Shown one piece after another: positions 9,785 through 20,098 of a DNA stretch of 64,000 bases. Origin of the DNA: Ga0077548 sp035440445. Its GTDB lineage: Bacteria > Pseudomonadota > Alphaproteobacteria > Rhizobiales > Xanthobacteraceae. The notes below the pieces were generated by a model. It searched no databases. It saw nothing but the letters and a program-made list of their open reading frames with translations, and had not been told where the DNA came from. The position numbers were made by a program, and so were the translations under genes. Location of the stretch: contig DAORMJ010000017.1 of the NCBI GenBank assembly GCA_035440445.1, positions 1 to 64,000 on the forward strand. Direction: 5' to 3'. Position 1 is the first letter of the stretch. Each line of letters opens with the position of its first letter.

Positions 9785-9799
9785 TTAAAGAGCGATTAA
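9785..9799. promoter_or_regulatory. CtrA box (TTAA-N7-TTAA) in a TTAA-rich upstream region
   Basis: TTAA at 9785-9788 and 9796-9799 are separated by exactly 7 bases and followed by C, matching the CtrA consensus TTAA-N7-TTAAC. Further TTAA tetramers occur at 9802, 9809, 9822, 9886, 9896, 9908 and 9941. The box is about 85 bases upstream of the minus-strand OMP gene at 9700. Binding is inferred. Confidence 0.6.
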
Positions 9800-9965
9800 C
9801 CTTAACTCTTAACCGTATTTTTTAATCAAAGTTACGTTGCCTAGGCGACGCATCAATGCGAATGCGCACGCAAGAAAGCGATGCGTTAATGCGCGTTAAG
9901 AAAGAGATTAACGAGCGATGAAGAGAAAGTTTCCGCGAAGTTAAGAAACGCCGAATCGCAAAACT

Positions 9966-11309
9966 TCAAGCCGCTGCTTTCGCAACGGCCGCGACGATGA
10001 CATCGACGACTTCTTCGACGAGTTCGCGATCATCGCCTTCCGCCATCACGCGAATGACGGGTTCGGTGCCGGAAGGACGGATCACGAGACGTCCGGTTTT
10101 TCCGAGCCGGCGCTGCGCGGCATCGATGACGCTTGCAACGGAGGCATTCTCGAGCGGCTTGCCGGAAGAATATCGCACGTTCTTCATGATCTGCGGCAAA
10201 GGATCAAAGCGGTGACAAACTTCCGAAACCGGCTTGCCGGATTTCTTCACCATCGCCAGCACCTGCAGGGCCGCGACGAAACCGTCGCCGGTCGTTGCAT
10301 AGTCCGACAGGATGATGTGACCGGAAGGTTCGCCGCCGACATTGAAGCCGGTCTCGCGCATCCTCTCGAGCACATAGCGGTCGCCGACCGGCGTACGCTC
10401 GAAGCCGATGCCGAGCCGGTCGAAATGACGCTCAAGCCCGAGGTTCGACATCACGGTCGACACGACGCCATCGCGCGCAAGCAGACCTTCGGCGCGGAAG
10501 CGCTCTGCGATCAGCGCGAGCAGTTGATCGCCATCCACGAGATGACCCTTCTCGTCGACGATCACAACACGGTCCGCATCGCCATCCAGCGCGATGCCGA
10601 TATCGGCGCGCATCTCGCGCACCTTGGCGGAAAGCGCTTCCGGCGCGGTCGAGCCGACGTCGCGATTGATGTTGAAGCCGTCGGGATCGACGCCGATGGA
10701 AATGACTTCCGCGCCCAGCTCCCAGAGACCGGCGGGCGCAACCTTGTAGGCAGCACCATTCGCGCAATCGACGACCACGCGCATGCCTTCGAGCGAAAGA
10801 TTGCGCGGCAGCGTGCGCTTGGCGAATTCGAGATAGCGCTCATAGGCGCCGTCGATGCGCTTGGCGCGGCCGAGGTCGCCCGGCTGTGCGAGCCGCTTTG
10901 AGAGATCGGCGTCCATCAGGTCTTCGATGTCCTGCTCGATCGCATCGGTGAGCTTGTAGCCATCCGGCCCGAACAGCTTGATGCCGTTATCGTCGTAGGG
11001 ATTGTGAGACGCCGAGATCATGACACCGAGATCGGCGCGCATCGAGCGCGTCAGCATCGCGACCGCCGGCGTCGGCATGGGGCCGAGCTGAAACACGTCC
11101 ATTCCGACCGAGGTGAACCCCGCGACCAGTGCGGTCTCGATCATGTAACCGGAGAGGCGCGTATCCTTGCCGATCACGACGCGATGGCGATGTTCGCCCT
11201 GCTGAAACGCGAGACCCGCAGCCTGCCCGACCTTCAATGCGAGTTCGGGCGTGATCACGCGATTCGCGCGGCCCCGGATGCCGTCGGTCCCGAAGTGCTT
11301 TCGTGCCAT
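9966..11309 (-). CDS. glmM: Phosphoglucosamine mutase
   Basis: GlmM interconverts glucosamine-6-phosphate and glucosamine-1-phosphate on the way to UDP-GlcNAc, needed for peptidoglycan and lipopolysaccharide. The 447-residue protein has the full alpha-D-phosphohexomutase set: the phosphoserine loop ISASHNP with Ser101, the Mg loop DGDADR near 243, the sugar loop GGEPSGH near 327 and the phosphate loop RPSGTEPV near 412. FGTDGIRG at the N-terminus is typical of GlmM. In many rhizobia it follows ftsH and folP. Here ftsH is 2.4 kb away and I see no folP between them. Confidence 0.96.
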   Translation of the reverse strand: MARKHFGTDGIRGRANRVITPELALKVGQAAGLAFQQGEHRHRVVIGKDTRLSGYMIETALVAGFTSVGMDVFQLGPMPTPAVAMLTRSMRADLGVMISASHNPYDDNGIKLFGPDGYKLTDAIEQDIEDLMDADLSKRLAQPGDLGRAKRIDGAYERYLEFAKRTLPRNLSLEGMRVVVDCANGAAYKVAPAGLWELGAEVISIGVDPDGFNINRDVGSTAPEALSAKVREMRADIGIALDGDADRVVIVDEKGHLVDGDQLLALIAERFRAEGLLARDGVVSTVMSNLGLERHFDRLGIGFERTPVGDRYVLERMRETGFNVGGEPSGHIILSDYATTGDGFVAALQVLAMVKKSGKPVSEVCHRFDPLPQIMKNVRYSSGKPLENASVASVIDAAQRRLGKTGRLVIRPSGTEPVIRVMAEGDDRELVEEVVDVIVAAVAKAAA

Positions 11310-11374
11310 CAGATTAGGTCTCCAGACGAATTCCGCCGCTTGCGGGACGGCATAGCCCGCCGGTTGTGCCGAGG

Positions 11375-11450
11375 CTAGTGGTCCGATTCTAACATTCGCA
11401 CTCCTGTGACGCTTGCGCCCATGCGAATGTTAGAATCAAAGGACCACTAG
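11375..11450. repeat. Palindromic element A of a tandem pair
   Basis: The left arm (11375-11400) begins CTAGTGGTCC and ends ATTCTAACATTCGCA. The right arm (11422-11450) is its reverse complement except for a 3-base length difference in the middle. A 21-base loop lies between. It sits between the glmM start and the gene at 11650. It resembles element B in its ends (CTAGTGG) and core (ACATTCGC). Confidence 0.85.
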
Positions 11451-11463
11451 CAACTGTAAGATT

Positions 11464-11541
11464 CTAGTGGAGTTTTAGATTTGACATTCGCGCCGGGCGA
11501 CTGCTGCGAGGTTGGCGCGAATGTCAAATCTACTCCACTAG
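11464..11541. repeat. Palindromic element B of a tandem pair
   Basis: The left arm (11464-11494) begins CTAGTGGAGT and ends GACATTCGCGCC. The right arm (11514-11541) is its reverse complement apart from a 3-base TTT insertion in the left arm. It starts 13 bases after element A, is 78 bases long against 76, and shares the same CTAG borders and interior, so the two look like diverged copies of one small mobile palindrome. Confidence 0.85.
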
Positions 11542-11649
11542 TACGCTACCGGAAGCTTGCCCTCAAATATTGTGAGCGATGTTAACGATGCCGCGCGGTC
11601 CCTCGAATTGGGTTAAGATTCTCCCGCCCTGCCCTTCCCGAGGTGAAGC

Positions 11650-12687
11650 ATGAAAGCCGCAAGCGCCCGCACCACCCTTCTCGCTGCAGCCATGCTGCTG
11701 GCGGCAAGTCACGCTTCCGCCCAGCAGTTCCAGTCGCCGCTTCCGGAGCATATGCCACTCGGCAAGGAGGTGTGTTACGGCCGCGTCTATGACGCTTCAC
11801 ATCTGGCGAAGCATCCGAAGCAACTCGTGACGTCGCTGCATGTGTTTCGCGATCTCGATCCCGATCAGAACACCGAAGACACGCCGCAGACCCGCGAGGA
11901 AGTGCTGAAGAACGACGGCGAAGGCGGCGTGAACGTCAGCGCTTTCGTGCGCTTCAAGAACCGCAAGGGCGTTTTCTGGAACGGACTGACCTGCAATAAA
12001 TCAGCGGACGGAAAATTCGTCCGCTGCGGCATCGATTGCGATGGCGGATCGTTCGAGCTGCGCACGCGCGGCAAGAATCTTCATTTGACCAATGAAGGCT
12101 TCGTCCTGATCGGCGGCTGCGGCGCGTCGGAGGAAGAATACGAAAACCAGTTGAGCTTTCTTCCCGGCGCCGACGACAAGACGTTCCTGCTCGAGCCCTT
12201 GCCGCTCGCGCAATGTGCGGCATTGCGCGATCAAGTGAAGCCGGCCTTTGCCAAGATGGGCAAGGCGCTGCGGACCCGTTTCGAGACGCAGGAGGCGGTC
12301 TGCTATTCCCGCATTTATGATGATGCGCACCTGAAAAAGAACCCGCAGCAGACCGTGCGCAAGATCGCGCTGTTGCGCGCGGCGGGCGGCAAGGACGTGC
12401 ATAAGGATGCGCCCGGCTACGACCTGACGTTCAGGATCGAAACCAAGGACGGCAAGCAGTTCACCCAGACCGCTAAATGCTATCCCGACCGCTATACCTA
12501 TACCTGTCCGGTGAAGGCCGAGATCGACACTGCGAAAGACTTCTACGTCACGCGCGCCGGCGACAACGCGCTGACGATCCGCGATCGCGCCGGGAAGTTC
12601 ACAGACTTCTTCGGGGTCAAGCTCGGCAAGGACGACCGGCTGTTCAGGCTTGAGGCGAGCGCGCCGGCTGCCTGCGCATTGAACTGA
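11650..12687 (+). CDS. Periplasmic protein of unknown function with a duplicated domain
   Basis: I do not recognise the family. The 345-residue product has a signal peptide (MKAASARTTLLAAAMLLA..., cleavage near ASA-Q). It then has two related halves: EVCYGRVYDASHLAKHPKQ near residue 40 and AVCYSRIYDDAHLKKNPQQ near 217 are clearly the same motif, Cys-Tyr-x-Arg-(V/I)-Tyr-Asp. Other cysteines (LTCNK, RCGIDCDGG, GGCG; KCYPDRYTYTCP) suggest disulfides in the periplasm. GAGGTGA lies 4 bases before the ATG. The gene converges with DUF4424, the stops being 9 bases apart. A secreted or envelope role is inferred. Confidence 0.75.
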   Translation: MKAASARTTLLAAAMLLAASHASAQQFQSPLPEHMPLGKEVCYGRVYDASHLAKHPKQLVTSLHVFRDLDPDQNTEDTPQTREEVLKNDGEGGVNVSAFVRFKNRKGVFWNGLTCNKSADGKFVRCGIDCDGGSFELRTRGKNLHLTNEGFVLIGGCGASEEEYENQLSFLPGADDKTFLLEPLPLAQCAALRDQVKPAFAKMGKALRTRFETQEAVCYSRIYDDAHLKKNPQQTVRKIALLRAAGGKDVHKDAPGYDLTFRIETKDGKQFTQTAKCYPDRYTYTCPVKAEIDTAKDFYVTRAGDNALTIRDRAGKFTDFFGVKLGKDDRLFRLEASAPAACALN

Positions 12688-12696
12688 GAAGAGCCC

Positions 12697-13731
12697 TCAG
12701 TTCTGCACGCGCTTCAGGATCACAATGGCGAGATTTCCATCGGGAAGAAAATCTTTCTTCGTCATCTCGAATTGCGTGGGCCCTATCTTCTTCACGTTCT
12801 CGCCGCAGAAGCTGACGAGATTTTCGGGCGCGCCCTTGTCCACGACGAGGCGGAAATCGCCGATCGGGCCGGACCAGTTCGCGCCGGTCTTCAGGATGTA
12901 TTCGATCCGCTGCTCCTGAAATGGCACACCGAATTCGGGCTTTGCGTTTTTCGTGGCCCGCGCGATCGCGGCAAGAAAATCCTTATCGATGCAGTATTTC
13001 TTGAGCTGCGCTTCGTAGGCGGCATCCTTGGTGGCGTAGGGCGCACCATAAGACGTGCCGACGGTCGCGCCGACGCTCGGCTTGTAGCGGTGCTCGACCA
13101 CGATCTCTTTTCCGGCCGGAAAGGTCTGCAGCCAGTAATAGGTGGTCTGCAAGGCCCAGCGTGCGCCGAGATGCTTCTCCATGCCTTTGCCGGCATCGTA
13201 CTCGTCGATCTCGGCGAGACCGAACTGGATCAGTTCGTCCCACTGCGCCTTCGGCAGCCGGTCGAGCGCTTCGTTGGTTGCCTTCAGATGCGGGGCGAGC
13301 GGAATGCCAAGTTTGCGCAGCAGCGCGGTGCGATCGACGCCCGCGGCGATCACGCGCTGTTCGACGTCTGCCTTGACTGGCTTGCCATCGACGCGTGTTT
13401 CAAACGCAAGAATGTTCACCGGGTCTTCGGTCGGGATGGAGATGTTCGTTTCCGCGCTGTCGATGCGGATTTCCGGCATCGGGAAAGCGACGAGCGTCGT
13501 CACATCGCGAGCCGACTTGTTGAAGAAGCGATAGCGCACGCGCACTTCTTCGGCGGAGATGAAGAGATCCTCCGCGCGCATCTCGACATCGGGGTTGGTG
13601 ACGAAGATGAGCCCGCTATTGGTCAGTTCGGCGGAACTGTCGTTGCCGCGGACCGGCAGTGTCGCGGCTAAAACAAATGCCGCCATCGAAACGATGGCGG
13701 CACCCATTTTCATTCTTGAGACGTCGAACAT
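12697..13731 (-). CDS. DUF4424-family exported protein
   Basis: A 344-residue protein with an N-terminal signal peptide (hydrophobic MGAAIVSMAAFVLAATLP, then PVRGNDSSA). It fits the DUF4424 pattern: SGLIFVTNPDVEMRAEDLFIS near 38, VRYRFFNKSARDVTTLVAFPMPEI near 70, YKPSVGATVGTSYG near 217, and the C-terminal LVVDKGAPENLVSFCGENV. The family has no assigned function. The ATG at 13731 has AAGG 8 bases upstream; MKMG at 13713 is an alternative. It starts only 12 bases after the ftsH stop on the same strand, so it is probably co-transcribed with ftsH. Confidence 0.75.
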   Translation of the reverse strand: MFDVSRMKMGAAIVSMAAFVLAATLPVRGNDSSAELTNSGLIFVTNPDVEMRAEDLFISAEEVRVRYRFFNKSARDVTTLVAFPMPEIRIDSAETNISIPTEDPVNILAFETRVDGKPVKADVEQRVIAAGVDRTALLRKLGIPLAPHLKATNEALDRLPKAQWDELIQFGLAEIDEYDAGKGMEKHLGARWALQTTYYWLQTFPAGKEIVVEHRYKPSVGATVGTSYGAPYATKDAAYEAQLKKYCIDKDFLAAIARATKNAKPEFGVPFQEQRIEYILKTGANWSGPIGDFRLVVDKGAPENLVSFCGENVKKIGPTQFEMTKKDFLPDGNLAIVILKRVQN

Positions 13732-13743
13732 GCAAACGCCTTG

Positions 13744-15663
<1,920 letters not shown>

Positions 15664-15814
15664 GAAGGACCTTTCGCGGTGCCTTTTGGCTGGATTTTCA
15701 GGGGCGTAATCCTAGCCGAGGCCGATTAAAGCCGATTTACGTTGGAATGTAGGCGCGGGCCCCCTGCTTGCCAAGGGAACGCAACTGCGAAAAGGTACGA
15801 AACATCCTTACCGG

Positions 15815-16867
15815 TCAGGCTTTTCGCGGTCTTTTTACCGCGCCGGAACCCGCTTTCCGCGGCGGTGCGGCTGCGACAACGAGTGCTGCTTCCGTGAGCG
15901 TCACCGTCGCCCCCGCAAGCGTGCGCTTGAGCTCGCCGCCCGCGCGGGTTGCGGCAACGAGCGCCCCGAACAGCGCCTCTACTTTCGCGAGTTCCGCCGG
16001 GCCCTCGATCCCTTCCCGGTCGATCGCCTCCCGCAGCATCCGGATCGCAAGCTCGTCGGGCATCAGAAAAAAGCCCCGTGCCTCGAATGCGCGTCCGCCC
16101 GCGCAATCCGTTCGCAAGGCGAAGGCCGCTTCCTCGGCAAGACGATTGAGGGCCGCATTCGCCCGGCCGAGACGTTTTGCCATCAGCGCGAGATTGGCGG
16201 CGTCGATCCCTTCTTTCGCGAGCGCCGGCGCGAGTTTGCGCAGCCGCGCCCGCAGATATTTCGTGTCCTTGTTGGTCGGGTCGCTCGCATAAGGAATGCG
16301 GAGCTTCTTCAAGGTCGCAAGCAACCGCGCCTTCGGCAGATCGAGAAACGGACGGCCGATGAACACGCCGTTGCGCCGATGCACGCGGCGGATGCCGGCA
16401 AGCCCACCAAGGCCGGAGCCACGGCCCATCCGGTGCAGCACCGTCTCGGCCTGATCGTCGCGCGTGTGCGCGGTCATCAGAAGATCAGCGCCGACTTCCT
16501 TTGCCAGCGCCGAGAACAGCGCAAAACGCGCCTCGCGTGCGGCCTCCTGCACGCCGGTGATCGGCTTCCTGCCCTTCCAGGCCAGCGTATGGTGGGGAAT
16601 GCCGAGCCTGGCAGCCAGCTTCGCAACCATTTTCGCTTCGCTTTTGGAGGCGCTGCGCAAGCGATGATCGATGGTGGCGGCAACGAGATCGGGACCGCTG
16701 CCGCGCAGTTCGCGCCACTTCGCGGCGAGCACGAGAAGGGCCGTCGAATCCGGGCCGCCGGAAACGGCGAGCAGGATCTTTCCCGATTTTGCGAAATCTT
16801 CGAACAGCGCGGAGAGCTCGCTCTCCGCGACAGGAGTCTTCTCAGCAGCCGATCCGCTTCTGCTCAT
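15815..16867 (-). CDS. tilS: tRNA(Ile)-lysidine synthetase
   Basis: TilS joins lysine to C34 of the CAU-anticodon tRNA-Ile using ATP, so that it reads AUA. The 350-residue protein has the PP-loop SGGPDSTALLVLA near residue 35, DHRLRSASKSEAKMVA near 67 and AHTRDDQAETVLHRMGRGSGLGG-type catalytic segments, followed by DPTNKDTKYLRARLR. It is shorter than E. coli TilS, lacking most of the C-terminal extension, as is common in this class. Its start overlaps the end of cpoB by 26 bases, indicating translational coupling. It lies 151 bases before ftsH. Confidence 0.93.
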   Translation of the reverse strand: MSRSGSAAEKTPVAESELSALFEDFAKSGKILLAVSGGPDSTALLVLAAKWRELRGSGPDLVAATIDHRLRSASKSEAKMVAKLAARLGIPHHTLAWKGRKPITGVQEAAREARFALFSALAKEVGADLLMTAHTRDDQAETVLHRMGRGSGLGGLAGIRRVHRRNGVFIGRPFLDLPKARLLATLKKLRIPYASDPTNKDTKYLRARLRKLAPALAKEGIDAANLALMAKRLGRANAALNRLAEEAAFALRTDCAGGRAFEARGFFLMPDELAIRMLREAIDREGIEGPAELAKVEALFGALVAATRAGGELKRTLAGATVTLTEAALVVAAAPPRKAGSGAVKRPRKA

Positions 16868-17810
16868 TCTCGGCGTTCTTCTTCACCGTTGGCGACGCTT
16901 TCGGATACTTCGAAAGCACCGCGCCGAGCGAACCGCAAGCGGCTTCCTTCTTGTTCAACTGGGCGAGCGACTGGCCGAGGCGGAGCAGTGCATCCGGTGC
17001 GCGCTGGCTTTGCGGCCACTTGTTATAAATATCGAGGAATACTTCCGCGGCTTCCGAATACTTGCGCTGCATATAGATGCTCTCGCCGAGCCAGTAGCTC
17101 GCAAGCGGAATATTGCGGTCGTTCGGATACTGCTCGATGAAGCCGCGGAACGACTGTTCAGCCGCCGGGTACTCACGCCGCAGCACATAGCCATAGGCAA
17201 GATCGTAGGCGTCCTTGGGCGAATTTGTCGGCGGCAACACCGCCTGCTGCTGCGGCGCTTGCGGCGGTTGCTGCTGATTGAAGTTCTGATTCTGATTCGG
17301 CGACAGCACCATCGGACCCTGCGGCTGCTGCTGCGGGTTCTGCTGATACTGCTGCTGCGGCGGAATCTGCCCCAGGTTCTGCGGACGGCCGGGCGCCTGC
17401 GGATTGGCTTCCGGGTCGAAGGCGTCGCCCCGCCGTTGCGGGTTCTGCTGCGGCTGGGACGGCGGGATGTTCTGCTGCTGAAACGGCGGCGGCGTCACGT
17501 TCTGTTGCTGCGGCGGAATATTCTGCTGCTGCGGACGCTGCTGCACGGGCTGTTGCGGCGGCTGCTGCACCGCGCCGCGCTGCATCTGCTGGATCTGATA
17601 CTGCAACTGCTCGATCTGGCCGGTGAGCTGACGCAGCTGCTGCTCGAGCCGATCGACCCGGATCGCAAGATCGCTATCGCCCTGTTGTTGCGGCGGGTAA
17701 TCCGGCTGCCGGTTGCCGAACGGAAACTGCGCCGATGCGGGCGAAGCGCAGAGAAATGCCGCGGCGAGAACGGCCAGAGTAATCTTGCGTGCGACGTGGA
17801 ACGTGATCAT
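16842..17810 (-). CDS. cpoB: Tol-Pal system protein CpoB (YbgF)
   Basis: CpoB is a periplasmic partner of TolA that coordinates outer-membrane constriction with peptidoglycan synthesis. The 322-residue protein has a signal peptide (cleavage near SPASAQ), a short coiled coil (LAIRVDRLEQQLRQLTGQIEQLQYQIQ), a long Gln/Pro-rich linker (~75-195) with many PPQQQ-type repeats, and C-terminal TPR units from about 200 (DAYDLAYGYVLRREYPAAEQSF, then NIPLASYWLGESIYMQRKYSEA). The Gln-rich linker is much longer than in E. coli. It lies downstream of pal with an intervening hairpin and overlaps tilS. Confidence 0.93.
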   Translation of the reverse strand: MITFHVARKITLAVLAAAFLCASPASAQFPFGNRQPDYPPQQQGDSDLAIRVDRLEQQLRQLTGQIEQLQYQIQQMQRGAVQQPPQQPVQQRPQQQNIPPQQQNVTPPPFQQQNIPPSQPQQNPQRRGDAFDPEANPQAPGRPQNLGQIPPQQQYQQNPQQQPQGPMVLSPNQNQNFNQQQPPQAPQQQAVLPPTNSPKDAYDLAYGYVLRREYPAAEQSFRGFIEQYPNDRNIPLASYWLGESIYMQRKYSEAAEVFLDIYNKWPQSQRAPDALLRLGQSLAQLNKKEAACGSLGAVLSKYPKASPTVKKNAENEQKRIGC

Positions 17811-17864
17811 GGGCGCACCGATGGAACCCGTTTTGGCCCAAAGTTAGGCCGGTGAAACGCAAGA

Positions 17865-17895
17865 AACCGGCGCCTTGGACAGGCACCGGCTTTTC
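17865..17895 (-). terminator. Hairpin terminator downstream of pal
   Basis: ACCGGCGCC (17866-17874) pairs with GGCACCGGC (17882-17890) with one wobble. The minus strand then reads TTTCTT. It lies between pal and cpoB, so it probably reduces transcription from pal into cpoB rather than stopping it fully. Confidence 0.6.
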
Positions 17896-17920
17896 TGATG
17901 CGGCAGAGAGCAGTCCAGGC

Positions 17921-18424
17921 TCAGGTGCCCGGCGCGCTGTTCAAGACGGTGACGGCGCGGCGGTTCTGCGACCAGCAAGAGATGTCGTTACAGACCGCGA
18001 CCGGCCGTTCCTTGCCGTAGGAGATCGTGCGCATGCGCGACGGATTGATGCCGCGCGAGACGAGATAGTCGCGAACCGTCTGGGCACGGCGGGCACCGAG
18101 CGCGATGTTGTATTCGCGCGTGCCGCGCTCGTCGGCGTGACCTTCCACGGTGAACGCATACTGCGCGTATTGCTGCAGCCACTGCACCTGCTTGTCGAGC
18201 GTGGCGCGTGCCTGCGGGGTCAACTCCGACTGATCGCTTTCAAAGAACACGCGATCGCCGACGTTGACGACGAAGTCCTGCACGCTGCCAGGTGTATTGG
18301 CATTCGCGTTCGGATTGTTCGCATCGGCCTGGTTCTGGCTCGTCGAACACGCAGCCACTGCCATCGTCACTGCAAAAAGTGCGGCGAAACGCGCGCCACG
18401 AACGAGCCGCATCAAAGCCGTCAT
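17921..18424 (-). CDS. pal: Peptidoglycan-associated lipoprotein
   Basis: Pal is an outer-membrane lipoprotein that binds peptidoglycan and, through TolB/TolA, links the envelope layers. The 167-residue precursor has a lipobox AVAAC with Cys26, an Asn/Ala-rich linker, and an OmpA-like domain from ~50: VFFESDQSELTPQA, VEGHADERGTREYNIALG and ISYGKERPV with the diaminopimelate-binding Asp/Arg region. An internal ATG at residue 5 would leave a more compact signal. The 287-base region upstream has its own promoter space with a near-perfect CtrA box, so pal may be transcribed apart from tolB. Confidence 0.95.
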   Translation of the reverse strand: MTALMRLVRGARFAALFAVTMAVAACSTSQNQADANNPNANANTPGSVQDFVVNVGDRVFFESDQSELTPQARATLDKQVQWLQQYAQYAFTVEGHADERGTREYNIALGARRAQTVRDYLVSRGINPSRMRTISYGKERPVAVCNDISCWSQNRRAVTVLNSAPGT

Positions 18425-18581
18425 ACCAGTTACTCCTCAAATTCCCACGAAAACCGGCCAACAGCCCCGGCCGGTCAAAAACCCCATAATTTTCGAATAT
18501 TCCATCAACCTTGACGAAATCTTTGCGGCGCGGTCAGGGCGCGAAAACAAAGAATTTTGGGGCGGATTCCATTGCGCATGG

Positions 18582-18597
18582 TTAGCGCCGGGTTAAC
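18582..18597. promoter_or_regulatory. Near-perfect CtrA box upstream of pal
   Basis: TTAG (18582-18585), 7 bases, then TTAAC (18593-18597). On the minus strand it reads GTTAA-N7-CTAA. It lies 158 bases upstream of the pal start in the tolB-pal spacer. One base of eight differs from the consensus. Confidence 0.4.
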
Positions 18598-18657
18598 GGG
18601 AACCGGGGTTCCACCAGCGTCACGCCTTTACAGCGATGCGATACTGCTAAGACATGG

Positions 18658-18680
18658 ATGGCCGGGACAAGCCCGGCCAT
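18658..18680. repeat. Short perfect palindrome after tolB
   Basis: ATGGCCGGG, 5-base loop ACAAG, CCCGGCCAT. This type of ATGGCCGGGACAAGCCCGG sequence is a frequent intergenic palindrome in Bradyrhizobium-like genomes. It lies 31 bases past the tolB stop and may help end that transcript, though no T-run follows. Confidence 0.7.
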
Positions 18681-18711
18681 GACGAATTCTATTGATCGAT
18701 GATGCTATCGG

Positions 18712-20046
18712 TCACGACAACGGCGGCGACCATGCCGGGTCGGATGCATAAGACGGCGTCGGGACCTTGAGCTCGTTATAGCCCGTGAGATCGACCGTGA
18801 AGAGCGACGGACCGGCGTTACCGCCCGGATCGCGGAAGAACATCAACACGCGCCCGTTCGGCGACCAGGTCGGACCTTCGTTATGGAATCCTTCTGTGAG
18901 TACGCGCTCACCCGTGCCGTCGGTCTTCATCACGCCGATCGCAAACGAGCCGTCGCCTTGCCGCGTGAACGCGATGACGTCGCCGCGCGGCGACCAGACC
19001 GGTGTCGAGTAGCGCGCGCCGCCCGGCGGCGAGATGCGCCGCTGGTTGGAGCCGTCGGCATTCATCACATAAAGCTGCTGCGTACCGCCGCGATCGGACT
19101 CGAACACGATCTGCTGTCCGTCCGGCGAGAAGGATGGCGCGGTGTCGATCGCGGGCGTCGCCGTCAAGCGCGTCGTGCGCTTGGTGCGCAGGTCCATCAG
19201 ATAGATGTTCGACGCGCCCTGCTGCTGCAGGCTCATCACCACGCTCTGCCCGTTCGGCGAGAAGCGCGGGCTGAACGCCATGTTCGGAAAATCGCCGACA
19301 ATCTCGCGCTGCCCGGTCTCGATATTGAGCAACACCACGCGCGGCGGCTGGTCGCCGCGGCCGTAGGACATGTAGGTGATTTCCTGATTGGTCGGCGAGA
19401 AGCGCGGCGTCAGCACCAACTCGTCGCCGCGCGTCAGATAGCGCACGTTCGCGCCGTCCTGATCCATGATCGCAAGCCGCTTCACGCGGCGGTCCTTCGG
19501 GCCGGTCTCGTCGACATAGACGATGCGCGTGTCGAAATAGCCCTTCTCGCCGGTGAGGCGCTGATAGATCAGATCGGAAATGATGTGCGCAATGCGCCGC
19601 CAGTTTTCCGGCTGCGTGAGGAATTGCTGGCCGATCATGTATTGGCCGGCGGAAATATCCCAGAGCCGGAAGGCGACCGAGAAGCGGCCATCGCCCTGCC
19701 GGACGACGCGGCCGGTAACAAGCGTCTGCGCATTGATCACGCGCCAGTCCTGAAAGCGGGGCGCGACATCGATATTGCCGATGCGTTCGATAAAGGCCGC
19801 CGGGTCGACCGGCGCGAACAGGCCGGAGCGGCGCAGGTTGTTCGTAATCACGCCGGAGATGCCGCGGCCGGTATCCTGCTCGCCCTGCCCGCCGACGAAT
19901 TCGGTGATCGCGATCGGCAAGGGCTGCACGGTGCCGCGCGTGATGTCGACCCGCGTCTGCGCGAGCGCAAGACGCGGCGCGGAAAGCGCGAGCGCCGCGG
20001 TGCCGGCGGTAAGCAACAGATTGCGGCGGGAGAATTGAGCGGTCAT
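18712..20046 (-). CDS. tolB: Tol-Pal system beta-propeller protein TolB
   Basis: TolB is the periplasmic protein that cycles between Pal and TolA. The 444-residue precursor has an N-terminal domain (PIAITEFVGGQGEQDTGRGIS near 42) and a six-bladed propeller seen as repeated FSPxGQ/ SPDGQxI units (RFSPTNQEITYMS, RFSPNGQSVVMS, SFSPDGQQIVFES, WSPRGDVIAF, WSPNGRVLMF). The signal peptide begins with SRRNLLLTAG, a twin-arginine motif, so Tat export is possible. It lies 52 bases after tolA and ends 287 bases before pal. Confidence 0.96.
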   Translation of the reverse strand: MTAQFSRRNLLLTAGTAALALSAPRLALAQTRVDITRGTVQPLPIAITEFVGGQGEQDTGRGISGVITNNLRRSGLFAPVDPAAFIERIGNIDVAPRFQDWRVINAQTLVTGRVVRQGDGRFSVAFRLWDISAGQYMIGQQFLTQPENWRRIAHIISDLIYQRLTGEKGYFDTRIVYVDETGPKDRRVKRLAIMDQDGANVRYLTRGDELVLTPRFSPTNQEITYMSYGRGDQPPRVVLLNIETGQREIVGDFPNMAFSPRFSPNGQSVVMSLQQQGASNIYLMDLRTKRTTRLTATPAIDTAPSFSPDGQQIVFESDRGGTQQLYVMNADGSNQRRISPPGGARYSTPVWSPRGDVIAFTRQGDGSFAIGVMKTDGTGERVLTEGFHNEGPTWSPNGRVLMFFRDPGGNAGPSLFTVDLTGYNELKVPTPSYASDPAWSPPLS

Positions 20047-20098
20047 GACGTGAAGCCTCTAGGCTGGCCGTAAACGGTTCAAGCGAATGTTCGTGACC

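Noticed and set aside
9886..9911. Further CtrA boxes in the TTAA cluster
   Set aside because: Spacings are 6 and 8 bases, not 7, so they do not meet the consensus on their own.
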